This document shows, in pieces, positions 1-11,300 of a stretch of 64,000 nucleotides of DNA. The notes beneath the pieces were generated by a model. The model saw only the letters and a list, made by a program, of their open reading frames with translations. It did not search any database and was not told the DNA's origin. Position numbers and translations under genes: made by a program. The stretch comes from Juglans regia (lineage: Eukaryota > Streptophyta > Magnoliopsida > Fagales > Juglandaceae), in assembly GCF_001411555.2 (NCBI RefSeq), contig NC_049905.1:806001-870000 (forward strand). Reading direction: 5' to 3'. Each line of letters begins with the position of its first letter. Position 1 is the first letter of the stretch.

Positions 1-985
1 GAAATTTTGGTCGAAGTGTGGTATGATGAATTATACCACCATTCAGCCATCGGTAACCAATGTACCCAACTTCTAGGTTTATCACCTGCATAGCAGCGTA
101 AGTAGCCTTCCAGGGACTTGTTGAGGGCTTCAGTCTGACCATCTGTTTGTGGATGGTAGGCTGAGCTGTAGTGTAACACAGTTCCTTGCAACTGAAATGA
201 TGTTTTCCAAAAAGTACTTAGAAAAATAGGATTACGATCCGAGAGGATAACCTTTGGCAGTCCATGTAGTTTAAAATTTTCCTTAAAAAATGACTGGGCA
301 ACCCCAACAGCTGTGTATGGGTGTGCCAATGCTACAAAATGACCATATTTGATCAGTCTATCAATGACTACCAAAATTACATTGAACCCTTGGGATTTAG
401 GTAAACCTTCCACAAAGTCTAGTGAGATTTCCTCCCAAACTTGTGAGGGAATTGGAAGGGGTTGGAGCATACCAAAGGGTAAAATGGTCTCCATTTTATT
501 TACCTGGCATGTATCACATTCGCAGACCATACGCTTGATATCCTTTTTCATCCCTTGCCAATAAAAGTCTCTTTTTGCTCTTTGGTATGTCTTCAAATAG
601 CCCGAGTGGCCTGCTTGTGGATCTGAGTGAATATAGTTTAGGACTTTAGCCTTGAACAAGGATTGAGGGTCAATTACCAACCTGCCTTTTTTGAAGAGTA
701 ATCCTTGTCTCAGAGCATAACTTGTAGACCCATGCTGACCTGTAGTTAGCTGATGTATAATCTTATTCAACTCGGGAGAGGCTGCATAGGTGGCTTTTAG
801 TTCATCTATCCACATCGGAGGGGGAAATGTAAGCATACCTAGAAATCCCCCCTTAATCAGATATGGTTCATGCCTCCGAGAAAGAGCATCAGCCACTTTG
901 TTTTCTCGTCATTGCTTATACTGAATTGTAAAATCATAGTCCATTAATTTTGTAATCCATTTTTTCAAACTTCGCGAATCCGAGA
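1..985 (-). pseudogene. Ty3/gypsy retrotransposon pol fragment (RNase H end, H2C2 zinc finger, integrase)
   Basis: Reading the minus strand gives a gypsy-type pol segment in the usual order. It starts with the end of RNase H and the VADALSRR motif near 880-905. The integrase zinc-binding motif CDTCQ follows near 505-540, then the integrase core with LSDRNPIF near 225-250 and the YHPQTDGQTE motif near 125-160. The element runs off the left window edge. An in-frame TGA at 909-911 falls in the RNase H tail, where related elements have glycine, so the polyprotein cannot be made whole. Homology fades at about 970-1000, where unrelated AT-rich sequence begins; no LTR is visible. The domain call is secure and the right boundary approximate. 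Confidence 0.9.
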
Positions 986-1128
986 TTCTATTTTTCAGAT
1001 ATGTAGAAAAAATTTCTACTTTGTTGCGTTTGATATGTAATGGTTTGGTATTTCTTGTTTGTTTAATCTATTTCTGTTGTAGTTTATTTAGGTTTTTACT
1101 TTCTTCGGTTGATGTACATTTCTCTTTC

Positions 1129-1501
1129 TATTGTTCTTATTTCCGTAAAGATCCGAGCAAACCTTTATACACTTTAAGAGAGCATGTTCAGATCTGTAGG
1201 GTTTTTTTTTTTTGGCTTCTCAGTTGATACTTATTTCTTGTTTCTGAAATTGTCTGAAAATATTTCTCCTATAAACCTTTGTATTTATTTTTTAGATCTA
1301 TTGTTCAAATTTATTTTTTATTTATCTTTATAAACTTTGACAGATCTGGACATCCTAGTCTAGATCTGCGAAGTTTTGCCTTAGATTTGTTAGTCTACAC
1401 ACTTAGATTATTTTTCACATTTCTTGTTGCTATTGTTTTTATTTCCCTAAAGATCTGAGCACACCTTCGCACACTTGAAGAGACCTTGTTCAGATCTATG
1501 T
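1129..1501. repeat. Pair of imperfect direct repeats, about 70 bp each, 304 bp apart
   Basis: The segments at about 1129-1197 and 1433-1501 align over their length. Both contain AAAGATC(C/T)GAGCA and end in GTTCAGATCT. They look like a local duplication in spacer DNA. Confidence 0.6.
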
Positions 1502-1976
1502 TTTATTTTTTGGTTTATCGATTGATGTTTATTTGTTGTTTGTGGAGCCGTCTGAAAGAATGTCTCATGGACTTTTCTGTTTAATTTTTATTTGATTGTT
1601 GCTTGAGGTTTTTTCTCTTCCTTTCGATATGCATTTTCCTCTTACGTTTTTTTTTTTTTTTTTTTGTAGATTTGAAACTTGTTTTTTTTTAATTATTTGT
1701 GTTTGTATATTAATTTTTGAAAATGTCACCAGTTAGCAACAACTTATCTAACACAGTAATAGAGACAGTAACAGAGATAGAAATCGAAGATTGAACAACA
1801 AATAATACTGGTGAGCTTAGTTTGGCAAAAAAAAATTTCGATTGTTCCTGTTGTTTCGCTTTGTTCTTCTCTTTAGATTTGAAAATATTCTTATATTCTT
1901 ATTCAGAAAATATAAAAAACATCCTACTGTGCATAACATCCTTAACACACCATGTGTTGGATGAAAAAAAAAAAAA

Positions 1977-2020
1977 AATTTGCTGGGGATGGTGCGGCTT
2001 CCGGCTGCTCCCCAGCAGAA
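1977..2020. repeat. GC-rich hairpin of a small repeat family
   Basis: GCTGGGGA and TCCCCAGC flank GATGGTGCGGCTTCCGGC, giving a short GC hairpin after an A-tract. The inner sequence recurs in inverse orientation at about 25990-26015, so this is probably the end of a small transposable repeat. Confidence 0.45.
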
Positions 2021-3090
2021 CTCATTCTTATTTCTGTTTTTATATATACTTTTCTCTTGTTTTAGGATATTTTATCATATTTGTTTGGATGTGATCTATA
2101 CTTGTATAATTCGTGGGTTTTGAAAAACATAATTTTTTCCAATCTATATTTGATCTTTTTTCTTTCAGTATGAGTTTTTTCCGAGTTTAACAAATCTCTT
2201 TCGATCTACACAAGTACAACATTTTTTGATTTTATTTCTTTTCCACGTGTCATTGTAATATTTCATATATGAGGATCTTACTTTTACTTTGTTTTTTCGG
2301 GGATATTGTATAGGTTACAGTAAGCATCCTCTGATATAACACTGAAATGGACAGACAAATGCAAACTTGAATAACAAATAAGAGCGGTGAACAACCAAAA
2401 ATTTCAATTGTTCCTGTTGTTCGACTTTGTTCTTGCCTGGCCTTGTAATGTTCCTCCTATGTAATTTTTTTTTTACATCTAAGTGCTTTATGAGCAAATT
2501 ATGTAATAAGCTATCAAAAAAATTTAACTTAGAAGAAGGAAAATAAGAAATCATACCAAACGATGCAAACCGTATGAAGCAGATCACAAAGATTTCAGAG
2601 ATTTTTTTGGTAAATAGATAGAGCTGTAGGTTTAAGAAGACCAAAAATTGGATATAAAGACGGTGGATAAATAGACAAAACAGAAGTTAAGCATGACAAA
2701 GAAAAAGACCAAAAAGTAAGTCGGTTATGTGAAGAATGTAATAAAAGTAAGTGGAAATCCGTAAATATGCCAATAAAACCGAGGGAGATAAACGTAAAAA
2801 CAGGAATAAAATAAAACAAATGAGGGATAAAGATCAATAGTCGGCAAAAGAAGGGTAAAATTGTAAAAGTATGGACAATAGAAAATGGAAATGAAGGACA
2901 GTAAAGAAAAGTAAATATAAAAGCAGAGATAAAATTGAAAAAAAAAATATTAGATGAAAATACTGTTCATCTAATATTCGTGTATATATATATATATAGT
3001 AGATAGATGTATGAATTTTCAATTACGAGGCTTGGGCTAACAAATCTCTTATTTCTTGCAAGAAGTGAATGAATGACCTACCTCGTGATC

Positions 3091-3162
3091 AGATGCCATT
3101 TTGTCAAATAACAACGGTCCAATTAATTAAGTGAGGCAAACTCCAACCTCAGACGTATCATG
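3091..3162 (-). pseudogene. Relic of an NLR gene start (CC-domain N-terminus), copy 1
   Basis: On the minus strand this 70-bp block resembles the first 20 or so codons of the NLR gene at 25735, from a mutated ATGGCTGAGG start to the codons for FDKMAS. It carries small indels and is followed by the same flank as at 26550-26980. It is a fragment and not a gene. Confidence 0.6.
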
Positions 3163-3704
3163 TTTTTTTGGAGCAATACAATATTCATAAGGAGACAAGA
3201 ATTAGGGAAATTCGAAAACATGATGAGCTGTAGCTGACGGACTGACGCATAAATAATAATAATAAATTATAAATTTGTTAATTAATAGATAACTCAATCT
3301 GTGCGGTAGACAATATTAATACAAAGAATAGTCAAGAAAGCTTAATTTGGATTCCTTTGGGGGACCCATTATAACATGGGCTGCAGTGCACATAATGTGC
3401 ATCCAATCAACTTTACACCTCATGACTGCTTTTCTACTTTTGTTTTCTTCTTCTTTTTGCTTTTTACTTTTATCTGTCAGTTGGCACATGCTCTGATCAT
3501 TTATTGATAAATTTCTTTTTTCATTTTACTTTTATCCTTTTATAGGTCCGTTGGCACATGATCATTTATTGATTATTTTTTTTCCTTTAAATTTTGTCCT
3601 TTTATCGATCAGTTGATCATTTATTGATTACTTTTCTTTTTTTTCCTTTTTTTACTTTTATCCTTTTATCTATCAGTTGGCACATGCTCTGATCATTTAT
3701 TGAT
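3163..3704. repeat. Duplicated NLR-cluster flank (similar to 26550-26980)
   Basis: The run containing GACAAGAATTAGGGAAATT, GATGAGCTGTAGCTGA, GACTGACGCATAAATAATAAT and the repeated TCTGTCAGTTGGCACATGCTCTGATCATTTATTGAT units recurs in the same order at 26550-26980. It recurs in part at 27690-27960. At 3477-3705 the CAGTTGGCACATG...TTTATTGAT unit is itself reiterated several times. It is non-coding. Confidence 0.65.
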
Positions 3705-4340
3705 AGGTGATGCTACAGCACCGCTAGGCTCTCGCTGGACTGTAGCATTATTTTATATTTATTTTGTTTAAATAATTTTTATATAAATTTTTTAATATTT
3801 TAAAATATTTTAAAAAAATAAAATAAATTTAAAATATTATTAAGAAAATACTAATCAGAAAGTAAAAAAATATATATTAAAAAATACTTTCTTAATTATG
3901 AATTAAAATAAAAAATTATAAAAAAATATATATAGACCCATGGATCCATACATCTCAATCGAAAAAGAATCAATAGAAAAAGAAAGTGATTGATATATTT
4001 ATCGAAATAAACGAAAGACGAAACATAATCATGTATCAACTAAGCCCTCTCGGAGACCTGCTTAAGAATAAGAAAGAGGAATCCCATGTAAATACCATGT
4101 AATAAGGTTTTATCCTATTCATGAGGATTCCGTAAATATTCCATTCCAAAAATAGAAAGTTCGAAACAATTGAGATTTTTTTTGGAGATTGGATGCAGTT
4201 ACTAATTCATGATCCTATATTTTTTTATAATTTTTTATTTTAATTAAGAAATTATTTTTTAATAATATTATGATTTTTTTTAAATATTTAAAATGGACAT
4301 GCTACAGCTCTCGCTGAGAATTCCCGTTAGGCTTAGCATG
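3705..4340. mobile_element. Fold-back MITE with a non-MITE segment at its apex
   Basis: The left end ATGCTACAGC...CTCTCGCTGG (3710-3748) and the right end (4299-4340, read inverted) share TGCTA(C)AG and CTCTCGCTG motifs. The two AT-rich arms, about 3750-3934 and 4215-4297, are inverted copies of each other: the last 40 bp of the left arm reappear inverted just right of the insert. The loop is filled by the segment at 3935-4214, described separately. The right terminus may be shared with the next element. It belongs to the same TGCTA-ended family as 18581-18785 and 26295-26535. Confidence 0.65.
3935..4214 (+). other. Probable plastid-derived DNA (rps7-ndhB spacer up to the ndhB start codon)
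   Basis: This block is far less AT-rich than its surroundings. It reads like the plastid sequence just upstream of ndhB, including ACTAAGCCCTCTCGG near 4040, CATTCCAAAAAT near 4142 and GGATGCAGTTACTAATTCAT near 4191. It ends at ATGATC, where ndhB would begin. The assignment comes from memory of conserved plastid inverted-repeat sequence and was not aligned. A nuclear plastid insertion (NUPT) of about 280 bp is the simplest reading. Confidence 0.65.
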
Positions 4341-4690
4341 TACTTTTCTATATATTTTTTTTTAATTTATTTTTTATATAGATTTTTTTTATACTTTTAA
4401 ATATTTTTAAAAAATAAAATAAATTTAGAATATCATTAAAAAACACTTCCTTAATTAGAAAGTAAAAAAAAAAAATTATTAAAAAATATTTCCTTAATCA
4501 CGAAATAGAATAAATATTATTTTTTATTCTATTTCGTGATTAAAAAAATATTTTTTAATAATATTATAACTTTTATTTTATTTTTTAAAATATTAAAAAT
4601 ATTTATATAAAAAAAATTAAAATAAATAGATAAATAAATGTTATAGCCCCAGCGAGAGCTCCCAACGAGAGCCCCCAACGGGGCGTGTAG
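4341..4690. mobile_element. Fold-back MITE, second of the array
   Basis: The element folds on perfect arms at 4494-4514 and 4523-4543 (TTAATCACGAAATAGAATAA and its complement), extended by looser complementarity outward. The right terminus at 4643-4690 has the CCAGCGAGAGCTCCCAACGA type of end. The left terminus probably overlaps the end of the preceding element at 4299-4340. Confidence 0.65.
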
Positions 4691-4699
4691 TATTTTCTT

Positions 4700-5175
4700 T
4701 TATTGATTATTTTTTCAAACACTATGCCTACAGAGAATTTTTATTGAAACTTTCTACTCAATTATTTTTTTATTTTTTTTAAATTAAGTGTTTTTAAATG
4801 AATATTTATTATCGTTTTTTTTATTTCTAAAAAATATTTAAATAATTCAAAAAAATAGTAAAAAAAAATGTAAAAAAAATAAAACAAAAATTGTGAGTGA
4901 TCGGTAGAGAATTTCGGTACGTGGACGTAGCAACTTCCTTTTCTTTTTCTTTGTACTTTTTATCCCTTTCTCTATCAGTTGTCACATGCTCTGATCATTT
5001 ATTGATGGTTCGTGTCTCGAATGAGTGTTTCTTTATTATTTAGTAATTAAAAAAATATTTTTTAAAAAATATTATAAATTTTTTTATTTTTTTATAAATA
5101 TTTATAATGATTAAAAAAATATATAAAAAAATAAATAAAATATACTTTACAGAATAATCATTCGAGATATTTTTT
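4700..5175. mobile_element. Two further short AT-rich fold-back elements
   Basis: At about 4725-4940 the ends CTACAGAGAATTT and GGTAGAGAATTTCGG suggest a degenerate element. At 5009-5175 the ends GTCTCGAATGAG and ACAGAATAATCATTCGAGAT are inverted and enclose AT-rich complementary arms. No open frame. Boundaries are approximate. Confidence 0.4.
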
Positions 5176-5217
5176 CGAAAATTGTAAGTGCTACTTTTTG
5201 CTTTCTCGTTGAAAAAT

Positions 5218-5599
5218 AATAGAGCTCTCGCGGGAAGCTCTCGCTGAAGTTTTAGTGTGTTTTATTATGTATATTTTTTAATTTTTTTTATATAAATTTT
5301 TTTAATATTTTTTAATATTTTTAAAAAAATAAAAAATTTAAAATATTATTAAACAATACTTCCTTAATTACGAAGAAAAATAAAAAATCATAAAAAATTA
5401 TTTTTATTTTATTTCGTAATTAAAGAAATATTTTTTAATAAGTTTTTATACTTTTTTATTAAGAAAATATTTTTAATGATATTCTAAATTTATTTTATTT
5501 TTTAAAATTATTAAAAAAATTTATATAAAAAATAACTTAAAAAAACACGTATAAACACATGCTACAGCTCCAGCGGGAGTCCAACGAGAGCTGTAGCAT
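5218..5599. mobile_element. Fold-back MITE, same TGCTA-ended family
   Basis: The left end AGCTCTCGCGGGAAGCTCTCGC and the right end GCTACAGCTCCAGCGGGAGT...GAGCTGTAGCAT enclose inverted AT-rich arms centred near 5395, with TTAATTACGAAG and CTTCGTAATTAA-like halves. The right end is itself near-palindromic (GCTACAGCTC / GAGCTGTAGC). No coding content. Confidence 0.6.
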
Positions 5600-6020
5600 C
5601 ATCCTTTGTCGTTTTATTTGTCAATTAGCACAAATTTTCTTTCCTTAAAATGAATCTTAATTCATTTTAATTCATTTAATCTAATTATTATATTTTTTTA
5701 AAATTTATATATAAAATATAATAATCAATTCAACTTTTTCAAATTTTAAAACAACTTTTCTAAATAAAAAAATTACGCCCATCGCTCCTTCGTCCCACTC
5801 CCTCTTCCCGCTTGACGATGCTTTCAAGTTACATGCCTTTATAGATTAAAAAAAAGTAAAACTATAAAGTAGTCCATTGTAGCATGTAGCACACCTGAGC
5901 TGACTTTTTTTTTTTCCTCTTCTGTACGCTCATTTGTTTTTCCCCTCTACCTACCTATGCAACTCACTGTACCACATCAGACGTAGCAAATCAGTCAATC
6001 CACGCATCAGTTGTGTTGTG
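5600..6020. other. Spacer with a partial Harbinger-type MITE
   Basis: 5640-5760 resembles the internal part of the GATGAG MITE family (TTCATTTTAATTCATTTAATCT followed by ATAAAATATAATAATCAATTCAACTTTTTCAAATTTTAAAAC). The rest shows no gene or motif. Confidence 0.4.
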
Positions 6021-6396
6021 GCTAGGGGTGCTACCCACCCTTGATGGGGCGCGCCCCCGCATGGGCGGGGGGGCGATTTTCTTATCCGCCCCCCACTCCA
6101 AGAGTGTGGGGTGCGGGGTGCGGGTGGAGGGGTCCTCCGTCTGCCCCCCCCGCATCCTACTGGGCCAAAGGCCCTGAAACGGTTTCTGGATCATTTTTGG
6201 CCCAGAAACAGCTTCTAAGCCATTTTGGGCCCATAAAAATAGAATTGTATTTTTTCAAAAAAGACAAAAGAAAAAAAGAGTTTAAAAAAGAAAAAAAATT
6301 ACATGAATAAAAATAATATATACATACACAATTTTATATAATTAAGATTCTAATGAAGTACTACTATAGACTACAAGTCTACTACCTAATAAATAA
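6021..6396. mobile_element. Possible left end of the hAT element that the MULE interrupts
   Basis: TAGGGGTGCTACCCACCC at 6023 has the look of a hAT terminus. It is followed by GC-rich repeats (GGGGCG, CCGCCCC, GTGCGGGG) typical of hAT subterminal regions, then AT-rich sequence up to the MULE target site. The hAT transposase remnant resumes on the far side of the MULE at about 12.5 kb. The matching right terminus and an 8-bp duplication were not found, so this stays an inference. Confidence 0.35.
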
Positions 6397-6405
6397 TAAT
6401 AATAA

Positions 6406-6667
6406 GGGTTAATTACACTTTACCCCCTCCGACTATCACCCAATTCACAATGTGCCCCCGAAACTATTGATTGCATCAAAGTGGACCCTCTTACTTTTAT
6501 AACGTCTCAATCCCCCCCTTCCGTCTACAATGAGAATTAAATCAAACAGAAAACTCACCCACGTGCTTCTCACATGCTAATCCTTCAATGCAAAGACAAA
6601 ATCATCTCTCACTCCATCGGTTTCCATTTCCCCAAACTGAACTTCATATTCGAAAATCCCAAAATCC
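6406..6667 (+). repeat. MULE left terminal inverted repeat
   Basis: Matches the complement of 12079-12340 with scattered substitutions. Conserved stretches include CAATGTGCCCCCGAAACTAT and CCCACGTGCTTCTCACATG (with a CACGTG box) and CTTCATATTCGAAAATC at the inner end. The short open frames inside it are probably fortuitous. Confidence 0.92.
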
Positions 6668-6974
6668 ATGGCCAACGACTCGTTTTATTAATGCCGAAAA
6701 ATGGTTTTGTTTCAAAGTGAAGAACGTCTGTCTTGAAGCCATTAGGAGCGACAGAGAGATAAGCTGGGGTAGACTGCAAAGAAGGTGGGCAACGACGAAC
6801 CCTAACAAAGTTGCTGACCACGGTGTGAGCTGCTAACCACGACGTCGGCGTCCCCTTCGAGCTGTCAGTGACTCCATTGCAGAGGAGTTTTTTTGTAGAG
6901 CTCTCATTCAAATTGTTTTCTCCATCACAGGTACCTCAATGATTGTTAATATTGATAACAAATCTCCCGCCTTG

Positions 6975-7080
6975 ATGTAGCTCAAGAATGCTATAAATGA
7001 TTGTACGTTGTAAGGTGAAAAAATGATTCGAGTTTATTGTAGCTCAAGAATGCTATAAATGATTGTACATTGTAACTCAA
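6975..7080 (+). repeat. Direct repeat in the leader of the GRF gene
   Basis: TGTAGCTCAAGAATGCTATA followed by AATGATTGTAC(G/A)TTGTAA occurs twice in tandem, starting near 6977 and 7038, about 61 bp apart. It lies between the MULE TIR and the GRF coding exon. Confidence 0.7.
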
Positions 7081-7308
7081 CAATGTTCCAATTTAATTGC
7101 CATGATATTGATTCAATACCATGCTTAGATAATGTTCTAGTTTAGTTTGTTAAGATTCTTTTCTCCTTTTGTATAAAGCTGCAGTAGTCTATAAAGAATA
7201 ATATTGATTCAATTCTATAGAGTAGAAATTTTTTGGCTCATCAACCTCTCTTTTGACTATTTCCTTTCTACACTCATAATCCTGACATATTTCAGCAGGT
7301 TATGCAAG

Positions 7309-7899
7309 ATGTCTATTGGTTCATCTAGCACAAGCTGGGGTGGTAAAGCACCACTAGATGGCCCATTTTGCCGTTGCAATCTACGAGCACGTCTAAGAGT
7401 GTCAACTACGGATGATAACTACAAAAGGAAGTTCTGGAGATGCCCATATTGGACTCCTGGTTGTCAACATGGGGGTGCAGACAGGTTTTGTACATTTTTT
7501 TATTGGGTAGATGATGACCATTGCTCCACGTGCGGAGATGTTGTTGGCCAGCTACGAGATAGACTCCGGATACGGAGTCGTGAGTTCAAAATTAAGAAAT
7601 CCGAATTGGAGGCTAACTTAGTGATGGAGAGGGAGCGTAGGGAGCATATCCAAGAGTTATGCAATAAGTTGAAGGAAAAATCTACGGAATTGGAGGCTAA
7701 GTTAGTGATGGAGAGGGAGCACATGAAACATATCCAACAATTTTTGTATGAGGAGAAGGAAAAATCTAAATATTTGCACAAGAAATACAATAATTGCACA
7801 TGGTGTGGTGTCATTGTACTTGTTCTAGTTCTTGCTGTTATCTACATGAAAATGTCTCATTATACTGATGAAGGTCGTCATTACTTGATGATAGCGTAG
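7309..7899 (+). CDS. GRF-type zinc-finger protein with coiled coil and C-terminal membrane segment (MULE-borne)
   Basis: 196 residues from ATG 7309. The start lies 10 bp after a good 3' splice site (TTTCAGCAG), so a leader exon upstream is likely; an in-frame ATG at 7204 would add 35 residues read from probable intron. Residues about 22-70 form a GRF zinc finger (CRCNLRARL, then WRCPYW, then CTFFYW). Residues 75-165 are charged and repetitive, with two copies of a LEA-LVMERE unit, and predict a coiled coil. Residues about 165-180 (GVIVLVLVLAVIY) form one hydrophobic segment near the C-terminus. GRF domains bind nucleic acid in several DNA-repair and topoisomerase proteins; the role of the short plant GRF-membrane proteins is not established. 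The gene sits wholly between the MULE TIRs, convergent with the transposase, and has no stop or frameshift. It could be a captured host gene or an accessory transposon gene. Confidence 0.75.
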   Translation: MSIGSSSTSWGGKAPLDGPFCRCNLRARLRVSTTDDNYKRKFWRCPYWTPGCQHGGADRFCTFFYWVDDDHCSTCGDVVGQLRDRLRIRSREFKIKKSELEANLVMERERREHIQELCNKLKEKSTELEAKLVMEREHMKHIQQFLYEEKEKSKYLHKKYNNCTWCGVIVLVLVLAVIYMKMSHYTDEGRHYLMIA

Positions 7900-7942
7900 G
7901 ATTGGTTAATGTAATTTTTTGGATGTGTATTGACTGTGGATG

Positions 7943-8025
7943 TTGTGGCAACAACTTACTGTGTTGATCTTATATGTAATTTGGTTATGGAGTGAATTTT
8001 GTGGCAACAACTTACTGTGTTGATA
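7943..8025 (+). repeat. Direct repeat after the GRF stop codon
   Basis: GTGGCAACAACTTACTGTGT followed by TGAT occurs near 7946-7969 and again at 8001-8024. It is probably in the 3' UTR between the two convergent MULE genes. Confidence 0.7.
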
Positions 8026-8341
8026 ATGATTAATAATAATATCAACCTACATATCAAAATCTCTCAATTCGAACAACAAGTCAATATTGCCAACAAATAA
8101 TGTCACTCTAATAATGTCACCCTACTATAGACCATTACAACAAAAGTTTTTTAATAACAGTAATGTCATTAAGCCCTAACTACACCATTACAACAGCAAG
8201 TCAATATTGCCAATTTGGTCGCTTATGTTTCCCCTTTTTATCTTCGTTCATCCTCTCCACACGTGAAGATGACTCTACATTCTTCCCTTTTTGCACTGAT
8301 GCATTAGCCTTGGCAGGAGGCACTTGGGTGTTGGGTGGCAG

Positions 8342-11300
8342 TTAACCAACTCTGAATTGCATGCCTCCCCTTCCAGGATTGCCCCAAGAACACAGTCTTC
8401 CTTGTGCTGGATTGCTTGTATCAACGTCTAAGTCCACAAACACAAGTCTACGTGTACTAGTCTGTGAGTGGTGGCCCCCAAGTCTTGCAGACCGCCTCCT
8501 GGGTGGTCGTTTGGCCAACATCTTTACACGACCCACATTGACTTGCAATTGATTACTTTGGCTTGCCTGCGAAGTCTCTGACAAGGGAGTCTGTACTGTT
8601 GGACTTGTTTGCCATGTTGCCTGTGAAAGCGATGAAGGTGGAGCGTTCCCAGTTTGCATAGATTGGGTTGTTGGCTGTGAAGGCTCTGATATTGGAGGTT
8701 GTGAAATGACCTAGTATCACATTTAAATGTAAATTAACATTTTCAACATTTTCAATCAATATGTAAATGAATACCGTATAGTAAATAAAGAAGAAGTAGC
8801 CACTAACTTGTTCATCTGGAAATGAAGGAGCTTGAAATTCTGCTGCAGAAGTGAAGGAGGGTGTGCCTGCGTTCCCACGCGGACATTTTCTTTTGTCGTG
8901 ACCAACTTGATTACATCTCGAACAAGTCATATGCACACCAGTTTTCCTCAACTTGTTTGCTCCTTGTCGATCGTCCTCATTTCTTCTTCGATGTTTCTTT
9001 GGCCTCCCGGGTTGTTTCCTAACCTCAGGAGCAGTGGGCTTCTCGTATGTGGTAGTGAGCCACTGATCCTCACTTGGCATAGGGTAAATTAAAGGCTCGT
9101 ATGCTGCCCTCCACATCTCCACACTATAGTAATGATGCACATATCCCTTGGGATCTTGGTCAGAATACACAATACATGTGTATGCATGCGGGCATGAAAT
9201 ACCTGTGATGTCCCATCTCAAACATGAACAGGTCCTCTTTTTCAAATCAACCACATATTGCCCACCAGCATTGTTAACTTCAAACTGACCACATCCTGCA
9301 TACGTTGGAGTACAATAGATGGACAAGTCATGCATAAGTTCAAGCTTTGCAACTATCCGAGGCGTGATTGTATTCTCCCATTTATCAATTGCTTCCATTT
9401 TCAACTGATATCGTCCCATTAGTTTCTTCCGTATGGTCTCCACCATAGTCACAATTGGCTTATCACGTGCTTGCAGAATATACGCGTTGAAACATTCACT
9501 AAAATTATTCACTACCAAGTCAGACTTTGAAAATGTGTTAAATCATGCTCTAGACCATTGTGATGGGTCTATAACCTTTAGGTAGTCATATGCAGGCTGA
9601 CTGAGGGCTTTCAGTTCCTCCATAGCTCTCTCAAAGTCCCTCTTCGTGTATGCTGTGGCTGCCTATCACAATTTCTCCTTTAAAGCCACACCCCTGTGGC
9701 CAGCATCTCGAAAATTGGCATATAAATGCCTGACACAAATACGGCTGTCATTGTAAGGCACCAACTCCTCCATTGCTGGCTTTAAACCTTATAAAAAATA
9801 TTCAATGAGTGGCTCATTTAATAAGTTTTAGTTAATAGAATATATTGAAATATTTACAAAATTACCTTTTGTCTATCACTGATAAATGTCCACCCGCCTT
9901 CAGGTTGCTGTCCAAGATCGGATATAAGTGTCTCAATAAACCATCCCCAACTATCTTTTAACTCTGCCTCCACAATGGCCATTGCAATTGGGTACATGTT
10001 ATCATTTGCATCCCTATCAACAGCACATAGGAGCTGCCCCTTAAATGGTCCTTTTAAGAAACAACCTTCCAAACCAATCAATGGTCTACAACCAGCGTTA
10101 AAACCCTCTCTACAGGCTGCCAATCCTACGTACATCCTTTGAAAAATAGGAGGTAACTTAGGAGCTATTCGTTCCACCCTAACTAACAAACAACTTCCTT
10201 GGTTCCTTTGTTTTAGGGTCTCACAATAGTCCCATACCTTGGCATACTGTTCTCTATGGCTACCAAATATGGTAAACTGAGCCTTCGCTCGAGCACGATA
10301 CAACTTCATTTTAGGAACTTCCACTCTCCACTTTCTCTTAATCTCATCAGCAAGTGCATTGATAGGCACATTAGGTTGGCTTATAAACAGTGGCATCATC
10401 TTATCTGCAATCCAAGATGATGTGACAATGGGGTTCTTACAACTCCTACTACAATCATGTCTTGGGTTCATAGACTTTATCTGGAAAGTTTGTTGCCCTC
10501 TAATCCAAGACCCATAAACCTGGTAAGGACATTTAGGGGTATTGCAGACTACAGTAACCCTATCCCCATCATTCTTTGCAAATTTTATTGATTTACCTAT
10601 ATTTAGGTTCAACCTCCTTATTGTCTCTCTAAACTGTGTTGTAGCTCCAAACTTCATTCCAACAGATATTTTTGGCTTCTCCAAGTCAATAGCTTGAAAC
10701 TCGAGAAACTTAAAATCACGATGTCCTTCGTCACCACTAGGGACAGGAGATTGAAGGACGTCACTTGGTGTCATATCAGAACAATTACCTGCTAATTGTG
10801 AAAGCAAGCACTGTTTAGCAAGTTTTGAAAAATGAACACTAAAATAATAAACAAGAAAATAGAAGGGTATTTTATACCTATGTCATCCTCCTCTGGCCAC
10901 CTTAGACCACTTCTGTCTTGATTCCTCCCTTCATCCTCCTCATCCTCAGCATCTGAGGAAGATTGTGGCTCTTTATCATCAACTGTCACTTGAGACTCAA
11001 CACCTTTACTCCTTGGTTGTGCAGGCTTTGACCTCGATGTTCCCACTGTATTGACATCAATGTCATACAATTCATCCTCACTACTCAACACTTCTTTCCA
11101 AAATGGATCATTAAGTCCAAGGCGACGTGCTTCTGCTTCCTCCTCATCTTCACTCACATCCTCCTCAACATGATGATCATGCAAAGAAGACTGGTGCACT
11201 GAAGTTCGAGAATGAGACACAAGATACAAATGAGCCACTTGTTGATCCTGAAGCGCAGCCACCATAAACAGCACATCATGGTCAGATGTAAGCAATTTAA

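Larger units (their letters stand above)
1000..3060. other. AT-rich stretch without a recognised gene
   Basis: About 2 kb of T-rich and later A-rich sequence with short homopolymers. Small open frames occur on both strands but have no recognisable domain and a composition like the spacer. It contains one direct repeat and one hairpin, listed separately. It could be decayed LTR or UTR sequence of the neighbouring retrotransposon. Confidence 0.5.

Noticed and set aside
6041..6310. 89-codon Pro/Gly-rich frame
   Set aside because: It lies in GC-rich subterminal transposon sequence and runs into A-rich sequence; no domain.
7204..7308. N-terminal extension of the GRF protein
   Set aside because: A clear 3' splice site (TTTCAGCAG) just before ATG 7309 suggests that the upstream part is intron.
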